From contig CAZUHP010000011.1 of the NCBI GenBank assembly GCA_964620595.1, positions 1 to 64,000 of the forward strand: a stretch of 64,000 bases of DNA, given 5' to 3'. Within the stretch, counting starts at the first letter, position 1. Every line of letters begins with the position of its first letter. The position numbers and the translations under genes were made by a program. Below are positions 50,631 to 58,664 of this stretch, piece after piece. Under the pieces are notes generated by a model. That model was not told the origin of the DNA. It made no database searches and was given only the letters and a program-made list of their open reading frames with translations. The DNA comes from Desulfocarbo sp964620595. GTDB taxonomy: Bacteria; Desulfobacterota; Desulfarculia; Desulfarculales; Desulfarculaceae.

Positions 50631-51794
50631 GTGCTCGGGCTGCTGATCGGCTACCTTGTCATCTACAGCGCAGTACACGCGGAACTCTACCTGCGCCTGC
50701 GGCCGCTGTTGCCTCCCTCCCGCTGGCTGCGCGCCGGGCTCCTTTGTTTCTCCGCATTCATGATCCTGGCGCCGCTGGGGGCCCTGGCCGCCGAGCGCCT
50801 GGGTTGGAGCGGCCTGGGCTGCGCCTTGGCCTGGCCGGCCTACCTGTGGATGGGCTTCGCCCTGCTGGCCTGGGGATTCAGCCTGCTGCTGTGGGCCTTG
50901 GAGTGGCTGCTGCGGGGTGCCCTGCGTCTGGCCCACAGGCGCCTGAGCCGGGGCGGACGCGCCTTCCTGGTGTTGGCGGCCCTGCCCTTGGCGCTGGTGG
51001 TGGAGGGATTGGCCTTTTACGAGGCGCGCGGGCCGGTGCTGGAGCAGGTGATGATCGTCACCGCCAAGCTGCCCCCGGGCCGCGACCGCCTGCGCCTGGT
51101 GCAGATATCCGACCTTCACCTGGGCTGCATGATGGACCGGCAGCGACTGGCCCGGGTGGTGGCCCTGGTGCAGGCCCAGCGGCCCGACCTTTTGGTGGCC
51201 ACCGGCGACATGGTGGACGGCTACATTCCCCAGAGCGACCACATCGCCCGCATCCTGGCCGAAATCAAGGCGCCCCTGGGAAAGTACGCGGTCATCGGCA
51301 ACCACGAGCACTACCGGGGCCTGGCCCAATCCCTGGACTTCCTGCGCCGGGCGGGCTTCACCGTGCTGCGCCAGGAGTCGGCCACCCCGGCCGGGGTGGT
51401 GAACCTGGTGGGTATCGACGATCCGGGCCGGAGCGGCGGGGCACGCCGGGGCCCGCCCGAGGCGCCGGCCTTCAAGGGCGCGGTGCCGGGGCTTTACACC
51501 ATTGTCCTGAAGCACCGGCCCTGGGTGGACCCCCAGGCGGCCGGGCGGTTCGACTTGCAGCTCTCCGGCCACACCCACGGCGGCCAGGTGTTCCCCTTCG
51601 GCTACCTGGTGAGGCTGGCCTTTCCCCATTTGAGCGGCTTGTACCGCCTGCCCCGGGGTAATTGGCTGTACGTGAGCCGCGGCGCCGGCACCTGGGGCCC
51701 GCCCATCCGGCTGCTGGCCCCGCCCGAGGTGACCGTGGTGGACCTGGTGCGCGGCGGCCGGCCGGAGACCAAACCCGACAAGGAGGAAAAATGA
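50631..51794 (+). CDS. Membrane-anchored metallophosphoesterase
   Basis: The 387-residue protein has four N-terminal helices (about 1-130) and a cytosolic or periplasmic calcineurin-like phosphoesterase domain with all metal motifs: ISDLHLG, TGDMVDG, GNHEHY, LKHRP and SGHTHGGQ. It is YkuE/YaeI-like, enzymes that may act on lipids or cell-wall phosphates. Start is GTG at 50631 with GGAGG upstream. It overlaps the next gene by ATGA. Confidence 0.85.
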   Translation: MLGLLIGYLVIYSAVHAELYLRLRPLLPPSRWLRAGLLCFSAFMILAPLGALAAERLGWSGLGCALAWPAYLWMGFALLAWGFSLLLWALEWLLRGALRLAHRRLSRGGRAFLVLAALPLALVVEGLAFYEARGPVLEQVMIVTAKLPPGRDRLRLVQISDLHLGCMMDRQRLARVVALVQAQRPDLLVATGDMVDGYIPQSDHIARILAEIKAPLGKYAVIGNHEHYRGLAQSLDFLRRAGFTVLRQESATPAGVVNLVGIDDPGRSGGARRGPPEAPAFKGAVPGLYTIVLKHRPWVDPQAAGRFDLQLSGHTHGGQVFPFGYLVRLAFPHLSGLYRLPRGNWLYVSRGAGTWGPPIRLLAPPEVTVVDLVRGGRPETKPDKEEK

Positions 51795-52225
51795 AAGCCG
51801 AGGCAATAGCGACCCGGAGCATCATGGGGCGGGTGCCCCAGGGCGAGGACCTGTTGGGTTACCTGAACCAAGTCTGCGTCCAGGAGGAGATCACCCTGGG
51901 CGAGGTGCGCGCCATCGGCGCGGTGGCCAAGGCCAGGATCGGCTACTACGACCAGGGCCGGCAGGAGTACGGCTTCATCGAGCTGGACGAGCACCTGGAG
52001 ATCGTGTCGCTGCTGGGCAACGTCTCCTTGAAGGACGGCCAGCCCTTTGTGCACGCCCACGTGGTGTTCGGCGACGAAAAGGGCCGCCTCCACGGCGGCC
52101 ACCTGGCCGAGGGCGCGCCGGTGTTCGCCTGCGAGTTCATCATCACCCAGTACCGTTCGGACCAGGTGTTCGAGCGCGGCCTGGACCAGGGCACCGGACT
52201 GCCTCTCTGGCAGGGCCTGCCCTGA
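51791..52225 (+). CDS. PPC/DUF296 domain protein
   Basis: The 144-residue protein matches the PPC (plant and prokaryote conserved, DUF296) domain over its length: GEDLLGYLNQVCVQEEITLGEVRAIGAV at the start and HAHVVFGDEKGRLHGGHLAEGAPVFACEFII, whose His residues bind metal in relatives. Some family members bind DNA; the bacterial role is unclear. AGGAGG precedes the ATG, which overlaps the phosphoesterase stop. Confidence 0.85.
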   Translation: MKAEAIATRSIMGRVPQGEDLLGYLNQVCVQEEITLGEVRAIGAVAKARIGYYDQGRQEYGFIELDEHLEIVSLLGNVSLKDGQPFVHAHVVFGDEKGRLHGGHLAEGAPVFACEFIITQYRSDQVFERGLDQGTGLPLWQGLP

Positions 52226-52236
52226 GGCCCCCAACA

Positions 52237-52280
52237 AAGCGGGCCAGTGGGGGGCTGGCAGGAGGGCCTCCCCGCTTCTT
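52237..52280 (+). terminator. Probable terminator after the PPC gene
   Basis: AAGCGGG (52237-52243) pairs with CCCGCTT (52271-52277) around an inner CCAG/CTGG hairpin, and the closing arm is followed by CTTT. The T-run is weak, so efficiency is uncertain. Confidence 0.5.
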
Positions 52281-52310
52281 TACCTTTGGAGGCGGTGGCG
52301 CGGGCCGGAG

Positions 52311-53987
52311 CTAGCCCCGCTGGCGCAGGGGGGTGGGTTGGGTGTCCCGGCCCCTGGCGGGGCGGGCGCGCTTGTACTCGTACATGCGCGCATCGGCCTG
52401 GGCCAAGAGGTCTTCCAGGGTGGTGGGGCGGTCGGGGTTGAACTCGGCGGTGCCGACGCTCAAGGAGAGCTTGTAGGGCCGGGAGGTGTCGGTGTTCCAG
52501 TCCTCCAGGTTTTGCCTGAGCCGCTTCAGCACCGCCCGGGATCCCTCCTCGTCGGTCTCCATGGCCAGGGCCACGAACTCGTCCCCGCCCCAGCGGCCCA
52601 GGATATCCGACTCCCGGAAGGTGGCCTTCAAGACCGATGCCGCCTCGCGGATGGCGCGGTCGCCCTGGGAATGGCCCAGGGTGTCGTTGATGTGTTTCAG
52701 CTCGTCCAGGTCCATGAAGAAAAGATACATGCGCCGGCCCATGCGCTGGGCGGTCTTGAACTGCTGGCGGGCCAGGGTGGAGAAGCCGCGGCGGTTGTAC
52801 ACCCCGGTGAGGGGGTCCACCAGGGACAGCTCCCGCAACTCCTCCTGGAGATCCTTCAGCTCGCTGATGTCCCTGAGGGTGGCCAGAAAGGCCTTCTCGC
52901 GGCGCCACTTGGTTTCCACCACCTGCATCTCGGCCACTATGCGCTCCCCCTCGCCGACCTCCACCTCCAGCTCCTGGCGCTGGCCGGGGGTGAGGGGGAA
53001 TTCGAAGCTGCGGCCCAGCAGCTCGTAGCTGGTGCGGCCCAGGATGCGCTCCGCCGCGGGATTGACGAAAAGCACCGTGCCCTGGGAATCGGTCACCACC
53101 ATGCCGTCGGCGTTGGAGAGGATCAGTTGGCGCAGGCTGGCCTCGGCCACCTGCAAGGCCTCCTCCAGGTGCTTGCCCTCGGTGATGTCGAGGCCCACGG
53201 CCTGGTACTCGCGCAGGGTGCCGGCCGAGTCGTAGATGGCGTGGATGGACCAGCGCAACCAGCGCTCCCTGCCCTCCACCCCAGGCACCACCCGCAGGTC
53301 CAGGCGGGTCAGGGGGTGGTCCGGTTCCAGGACCTCGAGCTGGGCCATGAGCACGGCGCGGTCCTGCTCGACCACCTGCTCGTAAAAGTCGGCCTGGTCC
53401 GCCCCCTCCGGCGCGAGGGCGAAGTAGAAGCCAAAGGCCGGGTTCATGAAGGTGATCCGCCCGCTGGGCTGGAAGCGGCAGATCAACTCGCGCTGGCAAC
53501 AGACAATGGCCCGGTAGCGCTGGTCCTCCTGGCGCAGGCGGGCCGTGGCCCGCTGCCGGGCGGCGGCCAGGCGCAGGGCCCGGGCCAGATCCCCGGCACC
53601 GGGATTTCCCACCAGGCAGTCCTGGGCCCCGGCCAGCACCAGCCGTTCCGCCAGGTATTTCTCGCCCCCGTCGCTCCCCTCGCCCCCCTCGCCCCCCTCG
53701 CCCCCCTCGGCGGCGGCCACCACCAGCACGGCCTCGGGGCACTGGTGGGCAAAGGCCCTCACCCCGGCCAGGGAGTCGGGCTCCAGGCGATCCAGGCACC
53801 ACAGAACCACCGCACCCGGCTCCTGGGCCACCAGCCGGGCCGCCTGCTCCAGGTCGGCCACCGGCCGGGGGTGCAGCCCGGAGCCATCCGCGTTCAATTC
53901 CCAGCACAGTTGCCGGGACCGGCTGGACGCCTGGGCCACCACCAGCACCTCCAACCCTCGCAGCGCTATGTCTTGCTTTGGGGACAT
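52311..53987 (-). CDS. PAS-PAS-GGDEF diguanylate cyclase
   Basis: The 558-residue protein has a receiver-like N-terminal region (about 10-140) that seems to lack the phospho-acceptor Asp, two PAS domains (about 155-275 and 285-380) and a GGDEF domain (about 390-550). The active-site GGDEF (467-471) and product-inhibition motif RESD (458-461) are intact, so it should make cyclic di-GMP from GTP. Residues 94-104 are EGG repeats coded by a G-run unit. No EAL domain. Start at 53987. Confidence 0.9.
   Translation of the reverse strand: MSPKQDIALRGLEVLVVAQASSRSRQLCWELNADGSGLHPRPVADLEQAARLVAQEPGAVVLWCLDRLEPDSLAGVRAFAHQCPEAVLVVAAAEGGEGGEGGEGSDGGEKYLAERLVLAGAQDCLVGNPGAGDLARALRLAAARQRATARLRQEDQRYRAIVCCQRELICRFQPSGRITFMNPAFGFYFALAPEGADQADFYEQVVEQDRAVLMAQLEVLEPDHPLTRLDLRVVPGVEGRERWLRWSIHAIYDSAGTLREYQAVGLDITEGKHLEEALQVAEASLRQLILSNADGMVVTDSQGTVLFVNPAAERILGRTSYELLGRSFEFPLTPGQRQELEVEVGEGERIVAEMQVVETKWRREKAFLATLRDISELKDLQEELRELSLVDPLTGVYNRRGFSTLARQQFKTAQRMGRRMYLFFMDLDELKHINDTLGHSQGDRAIREAASVLKATFRESDILGRWGGDEFVALAMETDEEGSRAVLKRLRQNLEDWNTDTSRPYKLSLSVGTAEFNPDRPTTLEDLLAQADARMYEYKRARPARGRDTQPTPLRQRG
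53664..53712. repeat. CCCCCCTCG repeat inside the GGDEF gene
   Basis: Four near-identical 9-bp units encode the EGGEGGEGGEG stretch in a loop of the receiver-like domain. The unit is a variant of the intergenic CGTCGCCCC repeat. Confidence 0.75.
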
Positions 53988-54074
53988 GGCTCTTGGTCCG
54001 AATCGCTCCCAGCAGCACCTTTGCCGCAGAAATCCTGAAGCGCTGACAATACTTCAGGGGGTATTGATTCCTAT

Positions 54075-54080
54075 TATAAT
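54075..54080 (+). promoter_or_regulatory. TATAAT box upstream of mntP
   Basis: A perfect TATAAT lies 86 bp before the mntP ATG. TTCAGG at 16 bp upstream is a poor -35. The leader holds two small inverted repeats (CCTGCC/GGCAGG near 54090-54107 and GGGTCA/TGACCC at 54127-54153), the latter just before the ribosome-binding GGAG. No recognisable yybP-ykoY manganese riboswitch core was seen. Confidence 0.5.
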
Positions 54081-54165
54081 GCACACGGCCCTGCCTGGCG
54101 AGGGCAGGACCGCCCTTGCTTTTTGCGGGTCAATCGTCAAGATTAGGTGACCCGGAGTTACGCGG

Positions 54166-54744
54166 ATGAGCATGTACGCCCTGGAAATACTGGGCCTGGC
54201 CGTGGCCCTGGGCTGCGACGCCTTTGCGGTGGGCCTGGCGGTGGGCACCACCTGCCACCAGCCGCGCCAGGTGTTCCGCCTCTCCTTTCACTTCGGCTTC
54301 TTCCAGTTCGCCATGCCCCTGGGGGGCTGGGCCCTGGGACGGGCGGTGGTGGACTTCACCCAACATTGGGCGCCCTGGCTGGCCTTTGGGGTGCTCATCT
54401 TCTTGGGCGGCAAGATGATCTACGAAAGCCTCTGGGACAGGAGGGGCGACGGGGGCGGGGGGGATGGGGAAAAATCCGCCGCCCCGGCAGACCCCACCCG
54501 GGGCCTCAGCCTGGTGGTGCTGTCAGTGGCCACCAGCATCGACGCCCTGGGGGTGGGCTTCAGCCTGGCCATCATGGGCGGCAGCGTCTTCTGGCCGGCG
54601 GTGGTCATCGGCCTGGTGGCCGGGGTCATGACCCTGGGCGCCATGAAGCTGGGCCGGGTGCTTTCGGCCCGCTTCGGCCGCCGCCTGGGCGCGGCCGGCG
54701 GGCTGATCCTGATCCTCCTCGCCTTCAAGTTGCTTTTGGGCTAG
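54166..54744 (+). CDS. mntP: MntP-type manganese efflux protein
   Basis: The 192-residue membrane protein has six predicted helices and the two MntP half-repeats, each with a key Asp: ALGCDAFAVGLAVG (D18) and VATSIDALGVGFSLA. It exports Mn(II). The loop between the halves contains a Gly-rich stretch (RRGDGGGGDGE) coded by the GGGGGCGAC unit. The stop shares the palindrome CTAG with the stop of the convergent HAD gene. Confidence 0.88.
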   Translation: MSMYALEILGLAVALGCDAFAVGLAVGTTCHQPRQVFRLSFHFGFFQFAMPLGGWALGRAVVDFTQHWAPWLAFGVLIFLGGKMIYESLWDRRGDGGGGDGEKSAAPADPTRGLSLVVLSVATSIDALGVGFSLAIMGGSVFWPAVVIGLVAGVMTLGAMKLGRVLSARFGRRLGAAGGLILILLAFKLLLG

Positions 54745-55376
54745 CCGGCCGCGGCCAACTCCTCCAACAGGCCAGAGGCATCGGGCAGCACCAGGGCCGC
54801 GCCGGCCCGGCGCAGGTCCTGGGCGCTCATGCGGCCGGAGGCCACGCCCACCGCCCGGCAGCCGGCGGCCAGGGCCGCGGACACGTCCAGGGGGTGGTCG
54901 CCCACCACCACCGCCCGGGCCGGCTCCACCGCCAGGGCCTGGCAGGCGGCCAGCAGGTGGTCCGGGTGGGGCTTGGGCCGGGCCACCGCCTCCCGGGGCA
55001 GAAAGGCCTGGCATTCGCTTTCGATCTCGGGAAACACGGTGCGGATGGCCGGGCCGCAATTGCGGCTGATTATGGCCAGGCCGTAGCCTTGGCCGCGGGC
55101 GCGGCTGAGCAGGCCGCGGGTGTAGGGGAACAGGCGTCCCCGCCGGGCCGCCTCCAGCTCGGCCCGCTGGATGATCTCCAGGGCCTGGGCGGCGAACCCA
55201 GCGCCCAGCTCCCGGGCCAGGGCCTCCACCTCCTCCAGGAGATAGCCCTCCGGCCAGGCGCCGGCATGGCCCCGCTCCCGGGCCAGGGCGTGCACCCGCT
55301 CCCGCAGCACGGCGAAGTCTATGTTCAATTCGGCCAGGGTGCCGTCGAAGTCGAAGATGATGGCGGCTGGCTTCAT
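54741..55376 (-). CDS. HAD-superfamily phosphatase (Gph-like)
   Basis: The 211-residue protein has HAD motif I IIFDFDGTL with the nucleophile Asp, motif II SRN, motif III Lys in KPHPD and motif IV VVVGDHPLDV, with a helical C1 cap. It fits phosphoglycolate-phosphatase-like enzymes. Start ATG at 55376. It converges on mntP and its stop codon is the reverse reading of the same CTAG. Confidence 0.85.
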   Translation of the reverse strand: MKPAAIIFDFDGTLAELNIDFAVLRERVHALARERGHAGAWPEGYLLEEVEALARELGAGFAAQALEIIQRAELEAARRGRLFPYTRGLLSRARGQGYGLAIISRNCGPAIRTVFPEIESECQAFLPREAVARPKPHPDHLLAACQALAVEPARAVVVGDHPLDVSAALAAGCRAVGVASGRMSAQDLRRAGAALVLPDASGLLEELAAAG

Positions 55377-55509
55377 GGGGCCCTTGAACGGCAAAAAGAG
55401 GGTCGGCAGGGGGCCGGCCGCTCCCATCCCCCCAGGGATGACAGCAGCCGGCCCCCATGCCTGGGGGGGCTTGGTCAGGGGGCCTGGGCGGCCCCGGGCT
55501 GGGGGAGGG

Positions 55510-55758
55510 TTATTCCTCCTCCTCGGCTTCGCGCTTGATGGCGCGGTATGTCTCCCGGTCGCTTATCTTGCGGGCCGCGGCCTCGCAGGCATCCTCGGGG
55601 GTGAGGTGTATCTCACCACACTCGGGGCAGGCCAGCTCCGCGTTCGGTCCCAGGGTGCGGGAGCGGATCTCGTCCACGGTCATGTGATCCACCGCTCCGC
55701 ACTTGGTGTCCACCCGCTCCACGCGCACCTTGGTGCGTTCTTTCTTTTCTGCAGCCAT
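55510..55758 (-). CDS. Small zinc-ribbon-like protein after mvhA
   Basis: This 82-residue acidic protein has Cys pairs DTKCG and CPECG about 27 residues apart, suggesting a zinc or iron site. GGAGAG lies 7 nt before the ATG at 55758. It begins 51 bp after the true (recoded) mvhA stop and may be part of the same transcript, perhaps as an accessory factor. No family recognised. Confidence 0.6.
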   Translation of the reverse strand: MAAEKKERTKVRVERVDTKCGAVDHMTVDEIRSRTLGPNAELACPECGEIHLTPEDACEAAARKISDRETYRAIKREAEEEE

Positions 55759-55809
55759 CTTGCTCTCTCCAGAGTCGGCTGGCGCGCCAGGCTCCGGCAC
55801 TCGGAGGCT

Positions 55810-57264
55810 TCAGGAGCCGGCCGGAGCGCCGCCGATCATACGGCCCTTGGCGTCGTACACCTCGATGTCCACTACGCGGCCGCCGTCCAGGCGGTGAGTC
55901 GCGCAGCTCAGTCACGGGTCGTAACAGCGGACGGCCATCTCCACCTTGTTGAGGGCCTCCTCGCTGACCGCGCCGTCTTTTATAACATCCAGCGCCGCCC
56001 GGCGCACGCTCATATTCATGGGCGCCAGGTTGTGGGTGGTGCCCACGATGAGGTTGGCTTTGGCGATGCACCCGTCCTGGTCGGTGGTGTAGTCGTGGAT
56101 CAGGGTGCCCCGCGGCGCCTCCACGCAGCCCACCCCGCGGCCGTCCTTGGGCTCCACCGGCCGGCGCACCTCGGGGTCGGTTATCTCCGGGTCGGCGAGC
56201 AGCTCCTTCACCCGCTCGCAGGCGTACACCAGCTCGATGAGCCGGGCCCAGTGGTAGAGGGTGGTGCTCTGGGCCGGCCGGCCGAAGCGCTCGCGGAACT
56301 CCTCCAGCTCGGCCTGGGCCAGGGGGGTGCTTATCTTGTCGCACACGTTGATGCGGGCCAGGGTGTTGGCCCGGTAGATGCCCTTGGGCGCCTCCAGGTC
56401 CATGGAGAACCCCTCGTCCCAGGCGCGGGCATAGGGGAACTTGCCATAGGACCAGGGCTCCACGTGCTCGCCCAAAAAGTCCACGTACTGGTCGCAGGCG
56501 AAGTCCAGGTAGGATCCGTCGGGCTTCATGAGCCGCAGGGCGCCCTCGAAGAAGTTGAGCGAGCCGTCCGCCGGGTCCACGGTGCCCAGAAAGCCGGTGG
56601 TGATCTGGCCCAGGTTCACCGCATCCTCGTCCAGTTGGTAGAACACGTTCTCCTTGGCGTAGCTCATGCAGAACTTGGCGAACTCGAGCTGCTCCTCGGC
56701 CCCGGCCAGGAGTTCCTGGCGCTCGCTCTCGCTCATGGGCTTGGCAAAGCCGCCGGGCACCATGGCCACCGGGTGGATCACCTTGCCCGCGAAGCGCTCC
56801 AGCATCATCTGGCCCGCCTGGCGCATCTTGACCACCTGGGTGGCCAGCTCGGGCGCGGCCTCGATGATGCCCAGGACGTTACGCACCTTGTAGTCCGCGC
56901 CGACGCCGATGACGAAATCCGGCGCGGCCAGGAAGAAGAAGTGCAGTATCTTGTCGTTGATGTGGGCCATGACCTGCATCAGCTCGCGGAGCTTCTTGCC
57001 GGCCGGGGGCACCTCGGCCCCGAAGCAGGCGTCCACCGCCTTGTTGGAGGCGGTGTGGTGCATCCAGGGGCAGATGCCGCAGATGCGGTTCACGATGCGG
57101 GGCACCTCCTCGGCGGGGCGGCCCTCGATGAACTTCTCGAAGCCGCGCATGGCCATGACGTGCAGCTTGCTGTCCGCCACCCGGCCCTGGTCGTCGAGCT
57201 GGATGGTGATGCGCGCGTGGCCCTCGATGCGGGTCACCGGCTGTATGTTGATGGTCTTTGCCAT
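55810..57264 (-). CDS. mvhA: MvhA-type [NiFe] hydrogenase large subunit with selenocysteine
   Basis: The protein has 484 residues when UGA 55914-55912 is read as Sec (U451). N-terminal nickel ligands are in RICGIC (C62, C65); the C-terminal motif reads DP-U-LSCATH, the standard DPCxxCxxH with Sec in place of the first Cys. A 27-residue tail follows H457, the usual processing site, ending at TGA 55810. Family: F420-non-reducing, Mvh type. The ATG at 57264 has GGGGTGA upstream, 12 bp after mvhG. Without recoding the gene would lose two of its four Ni-binding residues, so premature termination is unlikely. Confidence 0.93.
55880..55894 (-). promoter_or_regulatory. SECIS-like hairpin of mvhA
   Basis: Starting 18 nt after the UGA, CCGCC-TGGAC-GGCGG forms a perfect 5-bp stem with a 5-nt loop containing GGA. 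Geometry and loop are identical to the mvhD hairpin. Bacterial SECIS elements lie at this distance inside the coding region. Confidence 0.75.
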
Positions 57265-57276
57265 AGGGATCACCCC

Positions 57277-58215
57277 CTATTTGGACCCGGCCCGGGGGCG
57301 CAGGCGGCCGTGGGCGCCGGAAAAGCGCAGCAGGCCGGTGCGGTCGGGCACGGTCTTGATGTCAATGCCGTTGCTGGCCAGGGCGTTCAGCATGTCCAGC
57401 ATCTGGTTGCCGTTCTGCTGCACCGGGCCGTAGCAGCCCCGGCAGGGCACCCGGGCGCTGATGCAGCGGGGGGCCTGGCCCGCGGCCCCGGCGCAGCCGG
57501 CCCGGGTCACCGGGCCCATGCACAAGAGCCCCTGCTCCAGCAGGCAGCGCATCTCGCTGAGGGGCCTTTCCGGGTCGTACTGGGCGTTGTCCAGGAAGCG
57601 CCGGATGGTCCTCACCTGGCCCTTGCCCTCGCGGATGGTGGGGCAGGTGTCGCACACGCTCTTTTGGGGCAGCACCGGCTCGCGCCCCTCCAACAGCGCC
57701 ACCAGAGCCTCGGCGATGTGGTCCGGGTGGGGCGGGCAGCCCGGCAGGTACAGGTCCACCTTCACCTTCTCGTCCAGGGCGTAGACCCGCTCCAGAAGGG
57801 GAGGGATGGTTTCGGCGGGGTCGTCGGCCGGGTCGGTGGTCTCGCAGCCCCGGTAGTAGCGCTCCATGAGTTCGGCATTGGTAGTCCCGTTGATGAGGGC
57901 CGGGATGCCGCCGTGGGTGGCGCAGGTGCCCAGGGCGATGAGCACCTGGCAGCGCCGGCGCATGGCCTCCAGCACCTCCAGATGCTCGGCGTTGCGCACT
58001 CCCCCGCTGACGATGCCCACCGTGGCCTCGGGGATGTCCACCTCCCGCAGGTCGCCGTCGCCCAACTGGCCGTAGTACTTGTGGTCCATGAGCACCGGGA
58101 TGTGCACGAACTCCAGTTGGGGCAGCACTTCCAAGAGGGTCTCGCCCAGGTTCAGGATGGCGATCTCGCAGCCCGAGCAGGAGCCCAGCCACTCCTCTGC
58201 AACCTTCACCGGCAT
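57277..58215 (-). CDS. mvhG: MvhG-type [NiFe] hydrogenase small subunit
   Basis: The 312-residue protein has the small-subunit pattern WLGSCSGCEIAIL for the proximal 4Fe-4S cluster, then GTCATHGGIPALINGT, LPGCPPHPD and the C-terminal Cys group CRGCYGPVQ for further clusters. No signal peptide, so the hydrogenase is cytosolic. It transfers electrons from MvhA to MvhD. The ATG at 58215 overlaps the MvhD stop (TGATG) and is preceded by AGGAGGTGG. Confidence 0.93.
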   Translation of the reverse strand: MPVKVAEEWLGSCSGCEIAILNLGETLLEVLPQLEFVHIPVLMDHKYYGQLGDGDLREVDIPEATVGIVSGGVRNAEHLEVLEAMRRRCQVLIALGTCATHGGIPALINGTTNAELMERYYRGCETTDPADDPAETIPPLLERVYALDEKVKVDLYLPGCPPHPDHIAEALVALLEGREPVLPQKSVCDTCPTIREGKGQVRTIRRFLDNAQYDPERPLSEMRCLLEQGLLCMGPVTRAGCAGAAGQAPRCISARVPCRGCYGPVQQNGNQMLDMLNALASNGIDIKTVPDRTGLLRFSGAHGRLRPRAGSK

Positions 58216-58652
58216 CAGGCCACCTCCTCTTCGGCGGCCGGCGCGGCCGGCCGGTAAGGGTTGGGCCCCAGCTTGCGCACGGTCTCGGTCATCTCGGTGA
58301 CCGCGGCCACGAAGCGGTCGGCCTCGGCCGAGGAGCACCACACCAGCCGGAAGCGCTCGGGCTCCAGGCCGTAGGCCTCCATCAAGTCCTCCACCACCGC
58401 CAGCCTTGCTTCTGCCTTCTTATTACCGTCCAGGTAATGACACTCGCCGATGTGTCACCCCATGACCATGACGCCGTCGGCGCCCTTGGTGAAGGCCTCC
58501 ATCACCAGGTTGGGGTGCACCATGCCCGAGCACATCACCCGCACGATACGCAGGTTGGGCGGGTACTGCATGCGGGAGGTGCCGGCCAGGTCCGCCGCGG
58601 CGTAGGAGCACCAGTTGCAGTTGAAGGCCAGTATCTTGGGTTCGAATGACAT
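58215..58652 (-). CDS. mvhD: MvhD-type hydrogenase iron-sulfur subunit with selenocysteine
   Basis: The protein has 145 residues with UGA 58457-58455 read as Sec (U66). Before the UGA: LAFNCNWCSYAAADLAG and RVMCSGM; directly after it: HIGECHYLDGN, the MvhD hallmark GCHxGECHY with U in place of the first C. The frame stays open across the UGA to the TGA at 58215. MvhD bridges the hydrogenase to HdrA by a 2Fe-2S cluster. The Sec-containing VhuD of methanococci is a known parallel. AGGAGTG precedes the ATG; 12 bp after hdrA. Confidence 0.93.
58423..58437 (-). promoter_or_regulatory. SECIS-like hairpin of mvhD
   Basis: TTACC-TGGAC-GGTAA is a perfect 5-bp stem starting exactly 18 nt after the UGA, with the same TGGAC loop as in mvhA. 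Confidence 0.78.
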
Positions 58653-58664
58653 GACAATACACTC

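Noticed and set aside
49569..51806. Very long antisense open frames (also at 10990-13401, 38329-39795, 46450-49308 upstream part and 58686-61922)
   Set aside because: They lie opposite well-supported genes, have His/Gln/Gly-rich composition typical of GC-rich shadows and no ribosome-binding sites or domains.
54081..54165. yybP-ykoY manganese riboswitch before mntP
   Set aside because: Small hairpins are present, but the conserved core and loop sequences of the riboswitch were not found.
55912..57273. mvhA as a truncated pseudogene ending at UGA 55914
   Set aside because: The frame continues with LSCATH, completing the nickel-site motif, and three sister genes show the same pattern with hairpins after the UGA.
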